Assembly (NCBI GenBank): GCA_002591705.1
Contig: PAAB01000064.1
Span: 1,390 to 6,889, forward strand
From: Phycisphaerae bacterium
GTDB lineage: Bacteria; Planctomycetota; Phycisphaerae; Phycisphaerales; SM1A02
Reading direction: 5' to 3'
Length of the DNA stretch: 5,500 bases
Below the pieces are notes generated by a model. That model searched no databases, was not told the origin of the DNA, and was given only the letters and a program-made list of their open reading frames with translations. How positions within the stretch are numbered: position 1 is the stretch's first letter; each line of letters opens with the position of its first letter. Below are positions 1 through 5,500 of this stretch, one piece after another. Made by a program: the position numbers and the translations under genes.

Positions 1-559
1 CGCCGTGGCCTGGTTCGCCGTCGCCGCATTCTTCCGCGATCCGATCCGCCGCATTCCGACCGGACTCGACGCGGGCACCATGATTGCACCGGCCGACGGA
101 GTGATCTCCGCCATCGAACATGTCGACCGGCACGAAGCCACCGATGGACAACCGGCGATCGTGCTTCGAATCTTCCTCAGCGTGCTCAACGTGCACATCA
201 ATCGAGCCCCCTGCGCGTGCACCGTCCACGGAACGGTCTACCGCAAGGGACGGTTCCTCAACGCCCAGACCGAGGAGTCGGCAAAGGTCAACGAGTCGAA
301 CGTGATCCTGCTGTCGTTGCCCGACGGCGAGCGATTCGGCATGCGGCAGGTCTCGGGCATGATCGCACGCTGCATCGTCTGCCCCCTCGTCGAGGGGGAC
401 CGCCTGCAGCAGGGACAGCGGTGGGGAATGATCAAGTTCGGATCCACCACGGAGCTGATCCTTCCCCGCCCCGATCAGGTCGACGTCCGCATCGCCGTGG
501 GCGACAAGGTGCGGGGAGGCCGCACGATCATGGCCGTTCTTCCCCCGTCCGCAGACTGA
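1..559 (+). CDS. psd: Phosphatidylserine decarboxylase proenzyme, 5'-truncated by the window edge
   Basis: This enzyme decarboxylates phosphatidylserine to phosphatidylethanolamine at the inner membrane. The proenzyme cuts itself between Gly and Ser, and the new N-terminal Ser becomes the pyruvoyl cofactor. Counting from the GTG codon at 5-7, I see the entry motif FFRDP (9-13), an APADG box (28-32, usually SPADG), the LNVHINRAP segment (61-69) whose His64 probably matches the processing His, and the cleavage site in IKFGSTTELILP (143-154; G146/S147, Ser codon at 443-445). A GxKVxxGxT-like tail ends the chain. These features fit the short, archaeal/alphaproteobacterial-type family of about 210-230 residues. 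The GTG at 5 is probably an internal Val, because the frame stays open to base 2 and the usual N-terminal hydrophobic segment is missing, so roughly 30 residues lie upstream. The normally ARRIV-like segment reads ARCIV (121-125). No phosphatidylserine synthase gene follows directly. Confidence 0.93.
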   Translation, partial: AVAWFAVAAFFRDPIRRIPTGLDAGTMIAPADGVISAIEHVDRHEATDGQPAIVLRIFLSVLNVHINRAPCACTVHGTVYRKGRFLNAQTEESAKVNESNVILLSLPDGERFGMRQVSGMIARCIVCPLVEGDRLQQGQRWGMIKFGSTTELILPRPDQVDVRIAVGDKVRGGRTIMAVLPPSAD

Positions 560-608
560 GCGGACACCACATTCCAACCCGGACCATCGTTGTGCCGATA
601 GGAACACC

Positions 609-884
609 ATGCCTTTGTTGCCATCATCCGTGACCGCATCCATCAGCCGGGCCGGCAGGGCGGGACAGACGACCGGTCGCGATCGCAGCCGTCGGCGTGC
701 GGCGGCCGCCGAAACGATCCTGGCCCGGGCGGACCGGATCGATCTTCAGATCGATGGGGTGGAACTCAGGGAGGCGGTCGAACGCCTGGCCGAAAACTCG
801 GACGAGCGATCCCATCAGGAGCGGCGAGAGAACCAGCCCGACGGGCGAACCCCATCGTTGACCCGCATCGATCTGAAAGCCTGA
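609..884 (+). CDS. Possible small hypothetical protein (91 aa), weakly supported
   Basis: I do not recognise this protein, and it may not be a gene. In favour: the ATG has an AGGA (600-603) five bases upstream, the frame lies just downstream of psd on the same strand, codons in the middle have high GC at third positions, and the stop falls two bases before the convergent metG stop. Against: the +2 frame has similar third-position GC, no known family is evident, and the first ~40 residues are a basic Arg/Ala/Ser-rich stretch. The centre (about residues 33-65) predicts an amphipathic helix, a short RIDLQID strand and a second charged helix (LREAVERLAENS). This strand-helix order is vaguely like the start of an STN-type secretin or TonB N-terminal domain, but it is far too short to assign. 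RIDL recurs near the C-terminus. The opposite-strand frame (624-968) looks less protein-like. Confidence 0.33.
   Translation: MPLLPSSVTASISRAGRAGQTTGRDRSRRRAAAAETILARADRIDLQIDGVELREAVERLAENSDERSHQERRENQPDGRTPSLTRIDLKA
738..755. repeat. Perfect 8-bp inverted repeat with a 2-base centre
   Basis: The sequence reads atcgatct-tc-agatcgat. It lies inside the weak ORF and is not followed by a T-run, so it does not resemble a rho-independent terminator for psd or metG. Part of the arm (atcgatct) recurs at 867-874. It could be an operator-like palindrome or chance built from the GATC/ATCGAT words that are common throughout this window. Confidence 0.3.
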
Positions 885-886
885 AA

Positions 887-2452
887 CTAGCCTTCTGGTG
901 ATTCGACCCGCGGGAAGAGGGCCACCTTTGCAATCGGAGTTCCCTCGGCGAGTCGTCCCCAGGCGCACTCCGATCGCAGGTCACCACTCGGTTCCCCGAG
1001 ATTCCAGGCCGCTCGCAGGGAGGCGATGCGATCGGGCATCGTCGATTCGAGCAGGCAGGCGGCGATCCGGATCGCCTCGGCGCATCGGTACAGGATGTTC
1101 CCCACGGTCTCCGCCGCCGCCGGATCCTTGGCCAGCTTGAACGGCTCGGTGTCGTTGATGAAGGCATCCACCCTGCGGACAATGGCCATCGCAGCTCCGA
1201 TCGACCCGGACAGATCGAACGATTCCATGGCATCGACGGCGACCTGCACCTGCTCCGTCGTGAAGTGATCCCACTCCACGCCCCCGTCCACACCGACTCC
1301 GTTGTCTGCCGGACAGAGACCCTCGCAGTACTTGCCGATCATGGCCGAGGTCCGGCTGGCACAGTTTCCGAAGGTGTTCACCAGATCGGTCGTGTAGGTC
1401 TCGTGGAACTGGCTTCTCGAGAAGTCCGCGTCGGTCGCTCCGAGCGGCCCCTGGGTGGCCAGGAAGTAGCGAAGCGAATCACGTCCGTAGGTTTCCATGT
1501 AGTCCTGAAGCTGCTCCAGATCGATGAAGTTGCCCATCGACTTGGACATCTTCTGGCCCTCGCTGATCCAGAACGAATGCGCGTAGACACACCCGGGAAG
1601 GGGAAGTTCCAGAGCCATCAGCAGGGCTGGCCAGATCACGGCGTGGAACCAGAGGATCTCCTTGCCGATCACCTGGACCGTCGCCGGCCAGTATCCACGA
1701 CGGGCGGCGTACCAGTCCGATTCGGAATCGGCCAGACCAAGGGCCGTGACGTAGTTGAACAGCGCATCGATCCACACGTAGATCACGTGTTCACCGGCGC
1801 CGGGCACTCCGATTCCCCAGGCGAAGTTCGTCCGGCTGATGGGTACATCCTGCAGGCCTTCGCGAAGACGACCGAGCACTTCGTTTCGCCGAGCATCGGG
1901 TCGAACGATCCCCGGAGTCGATTCGAACATCGCCTCCAGCCGATCCTGGTAGGCACTGAGACGGAAGTAGTAGTTCTCCTCCGTGGCCCGCTCCAACGGC
2001 TTGCCCGAAATGGGGGATGTGTAGTCGACGTCCCTGGCCTTGGTCTCGGTGTAGTACTCCTCCTGCCCTGCGTCGTACCAACCCTCGAAGGTGCCGAGGT
2101 AGACGTCGCCGGAATCCATGAGACGCTGCACCAGCGACTGCACCTGAGATTCATGACGGGGATCGGTGGTCCGGATGAACTCGTCGTTGGTGAGATCGAA
2201 CATACCCATGATGCGACGGAACTCGGCCGAGTTCTCGTCCGCCAGTTCCAACGGGGTGACGCCGCGCGCCGCCGCGGACTGTTCGACCTTCTGGCCGTGC
2301 TCATCGGTCCCGGTCAGGAAGAAGACATCGTCACCGAGCAGACGCATGAATCTGGCCCAGACGTCGCAGATGGTCGTCGTGTAGACATGACCGATGTGCG
2401 GACGATCGTTCACGTAGTAGATCGGAGTGGTGATGTATCGGGTGTTCGTCAC
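887..2452 (-). CDS. metG: Methionyl-tRNA synthetase (MetRS), 521 aa
   Basis: Cytoplasmic class Ia synthetase that charges tRNA-Met with methionine using ATP, serving both initiation and elongation. Direct evidence includes the N-terminal TPIYYVND segment (9-16) followed by HIGH (19-22), FLTGTDEHGQK (45-55), VWIDALFNY (226-234), the IGKEILWFHAVIWPA block (262-276), and KMSKS (301-305). An all-helical anticodon-binding region starts near FGNCASR (361-367) and includes NDTEPFKLAK (433-442). The length matches short bacterial MetRS lacking the C-terminal EMAPII-like tRNA-binding domain. The insertion domain has no Cys at all (none from residue 30 to 287), so the zinc knuckle is absent. The GTG at 2450-2452 is the only usable start: the frame extends upstream to a TAG without ATG, GTG or TTG, and starting later would delete HIGH. 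No clear ribosome binding site precedes it. It is divergent from the 2553 gene and convergent with the left-hand genes. Confidence 0.97.
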   Translation of the reverse strand: MTNTRYITTPIYYVNDRPHIGHVYTTTICDVWARFMRLLGDDVFFLTGTDEHGQKVEQSAAARGVTPLELADENSAEFRRIMGMFDLTNDEFIRTTDPRHESQVQSLVQRLMDSGDVYLGTFEGWYDAGQEEYYTETKARDVDYTSPISGKPLERATEENYYFRLSAYQDRLEAMFESTPGIVRPDARRNEVLGRLREGLQDVPISRTNFAWGIGVPGAGEHVIYVWIDALFNYVTALGLADSESDWYAARRGYWPATVQVIGKEILWFHAVIWPALLMALELPLPGCVYAHSFWISEGQKMSKSMGNFIDLEQLQDYMETYGRDSLRYFLATQGPLGATDADFSRSQFHETYTTDLVNTFGNCASRTSAMIGKYCEGLCPADNGVGVDGGVEWDHFTTEQVQVAVDAMESFDLSGSIGAAMAIVRRVDAFINDTEPFKLAKDPAAAETVGNILYRCAEAIRIAACLLESTMPDRIASLRAAWNLGEPSGDLRSECAWGRLAEGTPIAKVALFPRVESPEG

Positions 2453-2461
2453 GGGATGGCC

Positions 2462-2489
2462 ATTGTAGCCATGACGGCAGGAATGACGA
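2462..2489 (-). promoter_or_regulatory. Candidate metG promoter placing the transcript start next to the GTG
   Basis: On the minus strand, TACAAT (plus positions 2462-2467) matches five of six bases of the -10 consensus. TCGTCA (2484-2489) matches four of six of a -35, with a 16-base spacer. Transcription would begin around 2455, about three bases before the GTG, which would explain the missing Shine-Dalgarno by a nearly leaderless mRNA. This rests on consensus matching alone. A promoter further upstream within the 100-bp gap is equally possible. Confidence 0.3.
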
Positions 2490-2543
2490 TGAAGTGCCTA
2501 TTCCGGTCCATTTCCCCTCCCGGAGCCGGTCGGAGATTGAAAC

Positions 2544-2547
2544 AGGG
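2544..2547 (+). promoter_or_regulatory. Ribosome binding site of the exported TPR protein gene
   Basis: AGGG sits five bases before the ATG at 2553. Two further in-frame ATGs follow at 2559 and 2565. The spacing favours the first, although all three would keep the hydrophobic core of the signal peptide. Confidence 0.45.
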
Positions 2548-2552
2548 CTACC

Positions 2553-4400
2553 ATGAACATGCCGATGTCACCGACCCGATTCCACCTGATCACCCTGACC
2601 ACCGTCCTCGCATCCGCGGCACCGGCGGTCGCCCAGAACGCGCTGGGCGATGGGCACGCCCTCGACGGCAACATCAGCACCCGAGGTCGAGAAAACACCG
2701 AAACCGGACGCGTCCGTGCCGAGCAGAACCGATTCTCGCTGTCCCAGCGGGCTGCCGACGGTCGGGGGTTCAACCAGTCCATCGGCTTCCGTTCGAACGA
2801 GGACTTCCGGCGTGCCAACTCCGAGATGTCCTTCTACGCGGATTCCCTCTACAACAATCCATGGTACTGGGAGAACCTCGGCAACCTGACCACGGAACTC
2901 GTGGGCAGCGGCGGCAGCGGAGGCATGGGGGCCGTGGCGGCGAACAACGGCGGCGGCTACTACAACCCGTTCTTCTACAACTCCAAGGCCGACAATCCAG
3001 GACGGTTCGCCATGGGACGGGGACTCGGCAACTACGGCCTGGGCGGGTCCAACGAGTTCGGCGGGGTTCGGGCCCGGGACGTCTCGAAGACCGACTACGT
3101 CGATCTCGAGACGGACGACCGAAATCGACCCGTCACCTACGGCATCGGTACACCGAACCGGTTCCTGCGGGACAATCGACGGAGCAATCTGCTTCGCAAT
3201 GAATACGAACTCCGGGACATCAACACCCAGCCGGACTACGTCGGCATCGGGCGGTCCTCGGCCGACGTTCCGGTGCGCTATTCCGCCACCACACTGCAGG
3301 GCATCGCTCCGCTTCCGTATCCGACATCGCACGTCGAGATGGGTCTGACCGAATACGACCTGGCCAGAGTGCAGGAGGACCAGCGACTCGGTCGCGGCAT
3401 GAACAACATCGGTGCGGCGTGGCGTCCCAACTTCGATGCGTTGTCCCAGATCGACGATCGCATCAGCAACGAGGCGGACGGAACCCGAATCGACAACCGT
3501 GACTACCGGACGATGGATCAGCTCTTGATGGAGATCGCGGACCGCTACGACGAGGTCCGGCAGCAGGACGGCGTCTCGGATCCCGGAGCCTTGACCATGC
3601 TGCAGAACGACTACCAGAATGTCCTCAAGGAGGTCATGGACGGCTATGGACTGCAGGAGGCACCCGCCGGTCTCGATCCGACCAACCTTGCGGGTACCGG
3701 CGAAGATGACGTGCTTCCGGACACTCCGCCCCGCCCGACGATCCCCGGTGCCGAAACGACGCCGGAGGTCGAGGAACCGTCGTTGATGCCGCTGGAGGAA
3801 TTCGGACAGATCCTGCGGCACGGCCAGAAGGTCGAGATGCTCTCGTCCGACGACAAGACCCGTATCTCGGAACTCATCCTCGGTGCCCAGGACAAGCTGA
3901 GCACCGGCGAGTACTACTGGGCCGAACGACGTTTCAATCGGGCTCTGCGGTTCGAACCGGGAAATCCCCTGGCCACGGCCGGTCTGGCCCACGCCCAGCT
4001 CGGTGGCGGACTCTACCTGACCAGTGCCCTGACGCTCCAGAGCCTGCTCGGATTCCAGCCCGAGATGATCGATGTCGTGTACAGCAAGACCCTTCTGCCG
4101 CTTCCGGAGGATCTCGAGCGGGCGGTGCGTGAACTCAATCGGCGCATCACCTCGGAGGCGGACAGCGATCGATATGCGTTCCTTCTGGCCTACATCGGAC
4201 ATCAGACCGACAACCCCGCGATGATCGAGCAGGGCCTCCGGGAAATGCGACGAGTCCGGGGAGACGAGGCGTTCCTCGAACTGCTCGAACAGATCTGGCT
4301 TCCCGAACGAAAACCGGTCGAGGAAGCCGTGGAGATCATTCCACTGGAACCGGTTGAAGATCCGTCGGAGCCGGTCGGCAGCAGTCTGCTCGACGAGTGA
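2553..4400 (+). CDS. Exported protein of unknown function with C-terminal TPR-like region, 615 aa
   Basis: I do not recognise the family. Residues 1-27 form a Sec signal peptide: a short n-region, a hydrophobic core (HLITLTTVLASAAP) and an AVA|QN signal-peptidase I site. No lipobox Cys is present, so the mature protein should be periplasmic or surface-exposed and soluble. Residues 30-115 are polar and Asn/Arg-rich. Residues 118-170 are rich in Gly, Asn and aromatic residues (GSGGSGG, NNGGGYYNPFFYN), probably flexible. Residues 175-375 are charged, with likely helices at 320-365. An acidic, Pro/Thr-rich linker covers about 376-412. Residues 437-500 fit a TPR: LSTGEYYWAERRFNRALRFEPGNP followed by AxAGLAHAQLGGG and an A-rich helix. 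A further helical pair (539-582) and a Glu/Pro tail follow. The protein has no Cys and no enzyme motif. TPRs usually mediate protein-protein contacts, so a scaffold or envelope-assembly role is only an inference. The stop abuts the convergent regulator's stop with no gap. Confidence 0.88.
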   Translation: MNMPMSPTRFHLITLTTVLASAAPAVAQNALGDGHALDGNISTRGRENTETGRVRAEQNRFSLSQRAADGRGFNQSIGFRSNEDFRRANSEMSFYADSLYNNPWYWENLGNLTTELVGSGGSGGMGAVAANNGGGYYNPFFYNSKADNPGRFAMGRGLGNYGLGGSNEFGGVRARDVSKTDYVDLETDDRNRPVTYGIGTPNRFLRDNRRSNLLRNEYELRDINTQPDYVGIGRSSADVPVRYSATTLQGIAPLPYPTSHVEMGLTEYDLARVQEDQRLGRGMNNIGAAWRPNFDALSQIDDRISNEADGTRIDNRDYRTMDQLLMEIADRYDEVRQQDGVSDPGALTMLQNDYQNVLKEVMDGYGLQEAPAGLDPTNLAGTGEDDVLPDTPPRPTIPGAETTPEVEEPSLMPLEEFGQILRHGQKVEMLSSDDKTRISELILGAQDKLSTGEYYWAERRFNRALRFEPGNPLATAGLAHAQLGGGLYLTSALTLQSLLGFQPEMIDVVYSKTLLPLPEDLERAVRELNRRITSEADSDRYAFLLAYIGHQTDNPAMIEQGLREMRRVRGDEAFLELLEQIWLPERKPVEEAVEIIPLEPVEDPSEPVGSSLLDE

Positions 4401-5348
4401 CTATTTGACGAGCGTGGCCGCGAACAGGGGAGGTCCGGTCGCCTCGGGTGCCGCACGAAGACGCCGACGGCCTGCATTGGTGAGACCCGATGCCTTGCAC
4501 CACCGATCCACCACCTCATCGGGGAATCCCAGATGAAGATGGCCCATGGTGTCGCGATAAGACTCCCGATCATGTTCGGCCATGTCGAGGATCATGAGCC
4601 GACCGCCGGGCCGGAGGATTCTCGCCGCTTCGCGAACCACCTGCTCCGGCTCGGGCACATGATGCAGCACCAGGGAAAGCATGGCGGCGTCGACGCATGC
4701 ATCGTCCAGGGACAGCACCGACAGATCGCACTGGTGGAACTCGATGTTGTCGAATGATTCGAGTCGGACCCGGGCCGCTTCGAGCATCGCCGGCTCACGG
4801 TCGATGACGTGGATCGAACGAACCCAGGGAGCCAGTGCCGCAGCGGTGATTCCGGTGCCGCATCCCAGATCCGCCACGGTCCACGCAGGATCGAGGAGTC
4901 CAAGGAGACCCTCGGTCGTCAGTCCCGCACCGAAGAGCTCCTGCCTGAGATCCGCCCATTCGCCGCCGACCTGACCGAAGAAGCGGCGACTGTCGACACG
5001 CCGCTGGGCGATCACCTCCGCCGCCCGCCGGGCGTCTTCGCGACACTGCGGATCGGCTTCGCAATCACGACGGGCCAGTTCCCAGAGTTCACGAGCCACC
5101 GCATCGAGTCCGGAGGATGCACGGCGGTACAGGGCGGCCGTACCCTCGCTCCGTCGGACCACCCAATCTGATTCAAAGAGGCGCTTGAGATGCCGGGAGA
5201 CCGTGGACTGGGGCAGCTGCAGCGCACTGGCCAGCTCACCCACGCTCATCTCCTGCGTATCCAGCAGGCTCAGCAGGCGCATCCGCGCCGGATCGGTGAG
5301 CGGATCGATCCATTGAAGCAGTGATCGCGTCGCGTCGGGTGCCGTCAT
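4401..5348 (-). CDS. ArsR-type HTH/SAM-methyltransferase fusion regulator, SahR-like, 315 aa
   Basis: Residues 15-80 form an ArsR-family winged helix: LTDPARMRLLSLL, then VGELASALQLPQSTVSRHLKRL as the helix-turn-helix, then a wing at 65-76. The ELCVCDL-type metal site is absent. After a helical linker (about 85-145) comes a class I methyltransferase fold: motif I VADLGCGTG (158-166), acidic D183 closing strand 2, CDLS (207-210), the LVLHHVPEPE loop (227-235) and ARILRPGGRLMILD (242-255). This is the architecture of SahR, an S-adenosylhomocysteine-responsive repressor of SAM-cycle genes (ahcY, metE/metH, metF, metK) in Proteobacteria, whose sensing domain derives from methylases. Intact SAM-binding motifs support SAM/SAH binding. 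Whether it methylates anything is unknown. Its ATG overlaps the upstream gene's TGA, and no good ribosome binding site is visible, so translational coupling is likely. The alternative, an active methyltransferase with a DNA-binding domain, cannot be excluded. Confidence 0.88.
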   Translation of the reverse strand: MTAPDATRSLLQWIDPLTDPARMRLLSLLDTQEMSVGELASALQLPQSTVSRHLKRLFESDWVVRRSEGTAALYRRASSGLDAVARELWELARRDCEADPQCREDARRAAEVIAQRRVDSRRFFGQVGGEWADLRQELFGAGLTTEGLLGLLDPAWTVADLGCGTGITAAALAPWVRSIHVIDREPAMLEAARVRLESFDNIEFHQCDLSVLSLDDACVDAAMLSLVLHHVPEPEQVVREAARILRPGGRLMILDMAEHDRESYRDTMGHLHLGFPDEVVDRWCKASGLTNAGRRRLRAAPEATGPPLFAATLVK

Positions 5349-5500
5349 GCGGGATCGTTCGGCATCGCAAGCGTCGGTCCGGGCACCAGGCCGTGGGCAC
5401 GAAGGCGATCCTGAACCACCGTGTTGTCGGGTTCGATCGTGTAGGCGGTTCGCAGGTACATCATGGCGCTGTCGAGATCACCCATTCGCTCGCTCAGCGT
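5345..5500 (-). CDS. C-terminal end of a TPR-repeat protein, 5'-truncated by the window edge
   Basis: Reading leftward from 5500, an open frame of 51 codons ends in TGA at 5345-5347. It is in phase from the first base of the window edge, so it continues beyond it. Residues 5-35 match a TPR: RMGDLDSAMMYLRTAYTIEP followed by DNTVVQDRL, with the small and aromatic residues at the usual places (G7, A12, Y15, A19, P24). A short Pro-rich tail follows. The TGA overlaps the regulator's ATG in an ATGA tetranucleotide, so this gene lies upstream in the same transcription unit. The full protein and its function cannot be judged from 51 residues. In planctomycetes and other bacteria many large tetratricopeptide proteins end this way. 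Confidence 0.78.
   Translation of the reverse strand, partial: TLSERMGDLDSAMMYLRTAYTIEPDNTVVQDRLRAHGLVPGPTLAMPNDPA

Larger units (their letters stand above)
2453..2552. promoter_or_regulatory. Divergent intergenic region between metG and the exported-protein gene
   Basis: This 100-bp gap must hold both promoters, since the two genes are divergent. Apart from the minus-strand -10/-35 candidate, I see two direct copies of ATGACG (2471-2476 and 2483-2488), the second overlapping the candidate -35. No strong plus-strand promoter, T-box leader or SAM-riboswitch-like structure is evident. The space is too short for a full T-box upstream of metG. Confidence 0.5.

Noticed and set aside
738..755. Rho-independent terminator for psd
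   Set aside because: The stem is AT/GC mixed, the loop is only 2 bases, no T-run follows, and it lies about 180 bp beyond the psd stop.
624..968. 114-codon minus-strand frame overlapping the metG 3' end
   Set aside because: It overlaps the metG coding region in another frame, has a shadow-like composition and no visible ribosome binding site or domain. The plus-strand 609-884 candidate is somewhat better, though also weak.
2453..2552. T-box or SAM riboswitch controlling metG
   Set aside because: The gap is only 100 bp and shared with a divergent gene. I see no T-box sequence, specifier stem or terminator/antiterminator pair on the minus strand.
2904..2960. GGC-rich tandem repeat or slippage-prone microsatellite
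   Set aside because: It is an imperfect glycine-codon run within the coding region of the exported protein, with no exact repeat unit long enough to suggest phase variation.
1265..3202. 645-codon plus-strand open frame antisense to metG and running out of frame into the exported-protein gene
   Set aside because: It crosses two well-supported genes and the divergent promoter gap, its product is Arg/Gly/His-rich without any domain, and long stop-free antisense frames are expected in GC-rich DNA with this codon use.
2568..4202. 544-codon minus-strand frame opposite the exported-protein gene
   Set aside because: It is the mirror of a gene with a clear signal peptide, ribosome binding site and TPR region. 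The product is a Val/Gly/Asp-rich shadow with no domain.
4401..5348. Arsenic resistance regulator or ArsR-ArsM arsenite methyltransferase fusion
   Set aside because: The winged helix lacks the ELCVCDL metal site, and the cysteines (96, 102, 163, 207, 218, 284) do not form a recognisable ArsM arsenic site. No ars genes are nearby.

Overview
The window looks like ordinary chromosomal DNA of a GC-rich (roughly 60% or more by eye), Gram-negative-type bacterium. A short-form phosphatidylserine decarboxylase, a cysteine-free MetRS insertion domain, weak Shine-Dalgarno use and a large secreted TPR protein would fit a planctomycete of the Phycisphaerae kind. That assignment is an inference from protein style, not from any diagnostic marker. 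I see no mobile element, CRISPR array, tRNA or rRNA.

Layout from left to right. (1) At 1-559 (+) is the 3' part of a phosphatidylserine decarboxylase gene, cut by the window edge, with its Gly-Ser self-cleavage site intact. (2) Positions 560-886 hold only a weak 91-codon candidate ORF (609-884, +), plus a short perfect inverted repeat inside it. (3) Positions 887-2452 (-) hold a complete methionyl-tRNA synthetase gene (metG) with a GTG start. (4) A 100-bp divergent gap (2453-2552) must carry the promoters of metG and of the next gene. (5) Positions 2553-4400 (+) encode a 615-residue exported protein of unknown function, with a signal peptide, a Gly/Asn/Tyr-rich stretch, an acidic/proline linker and a C-terminal TPR-like helical region. 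(6) Positions 4401-5348 (-) encode a fusion of an ArsR-type winged-helix domain with a class I SAM-methyltransferase domain, the architecture of the S-adenosylhomocysteine-sensing regulator SahR. (7) Positions 5345-5500 (-) hold the 3' end of a TPR-protein gene whose TGA overlaps the ATG of the regulator (ATGA), so the two form an operon reading leftward.

Functional links are loose. Psd makes phosphatidylethanolamine at the membrane. MetRS consumes methionine, and the HTH-methyltransferase fusion plausibly senses SAM-cycle status, so a methionine/SAM theme is possible for the two minus-strand genes. They are separated by an oppositely oriented gene and are not an operon. The two complete tail-to-tail junctions are extremely tight: a 2-bp gap at 884/887 if the small ORF is real, and 0 bp at 4400/4401. 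Neither leaves room for an intergenic terminator. I found no convincing new biological system. The most useful leads are the SahR-like fusion, the uncharacterised exported TPR protein and the unusual metG start region.
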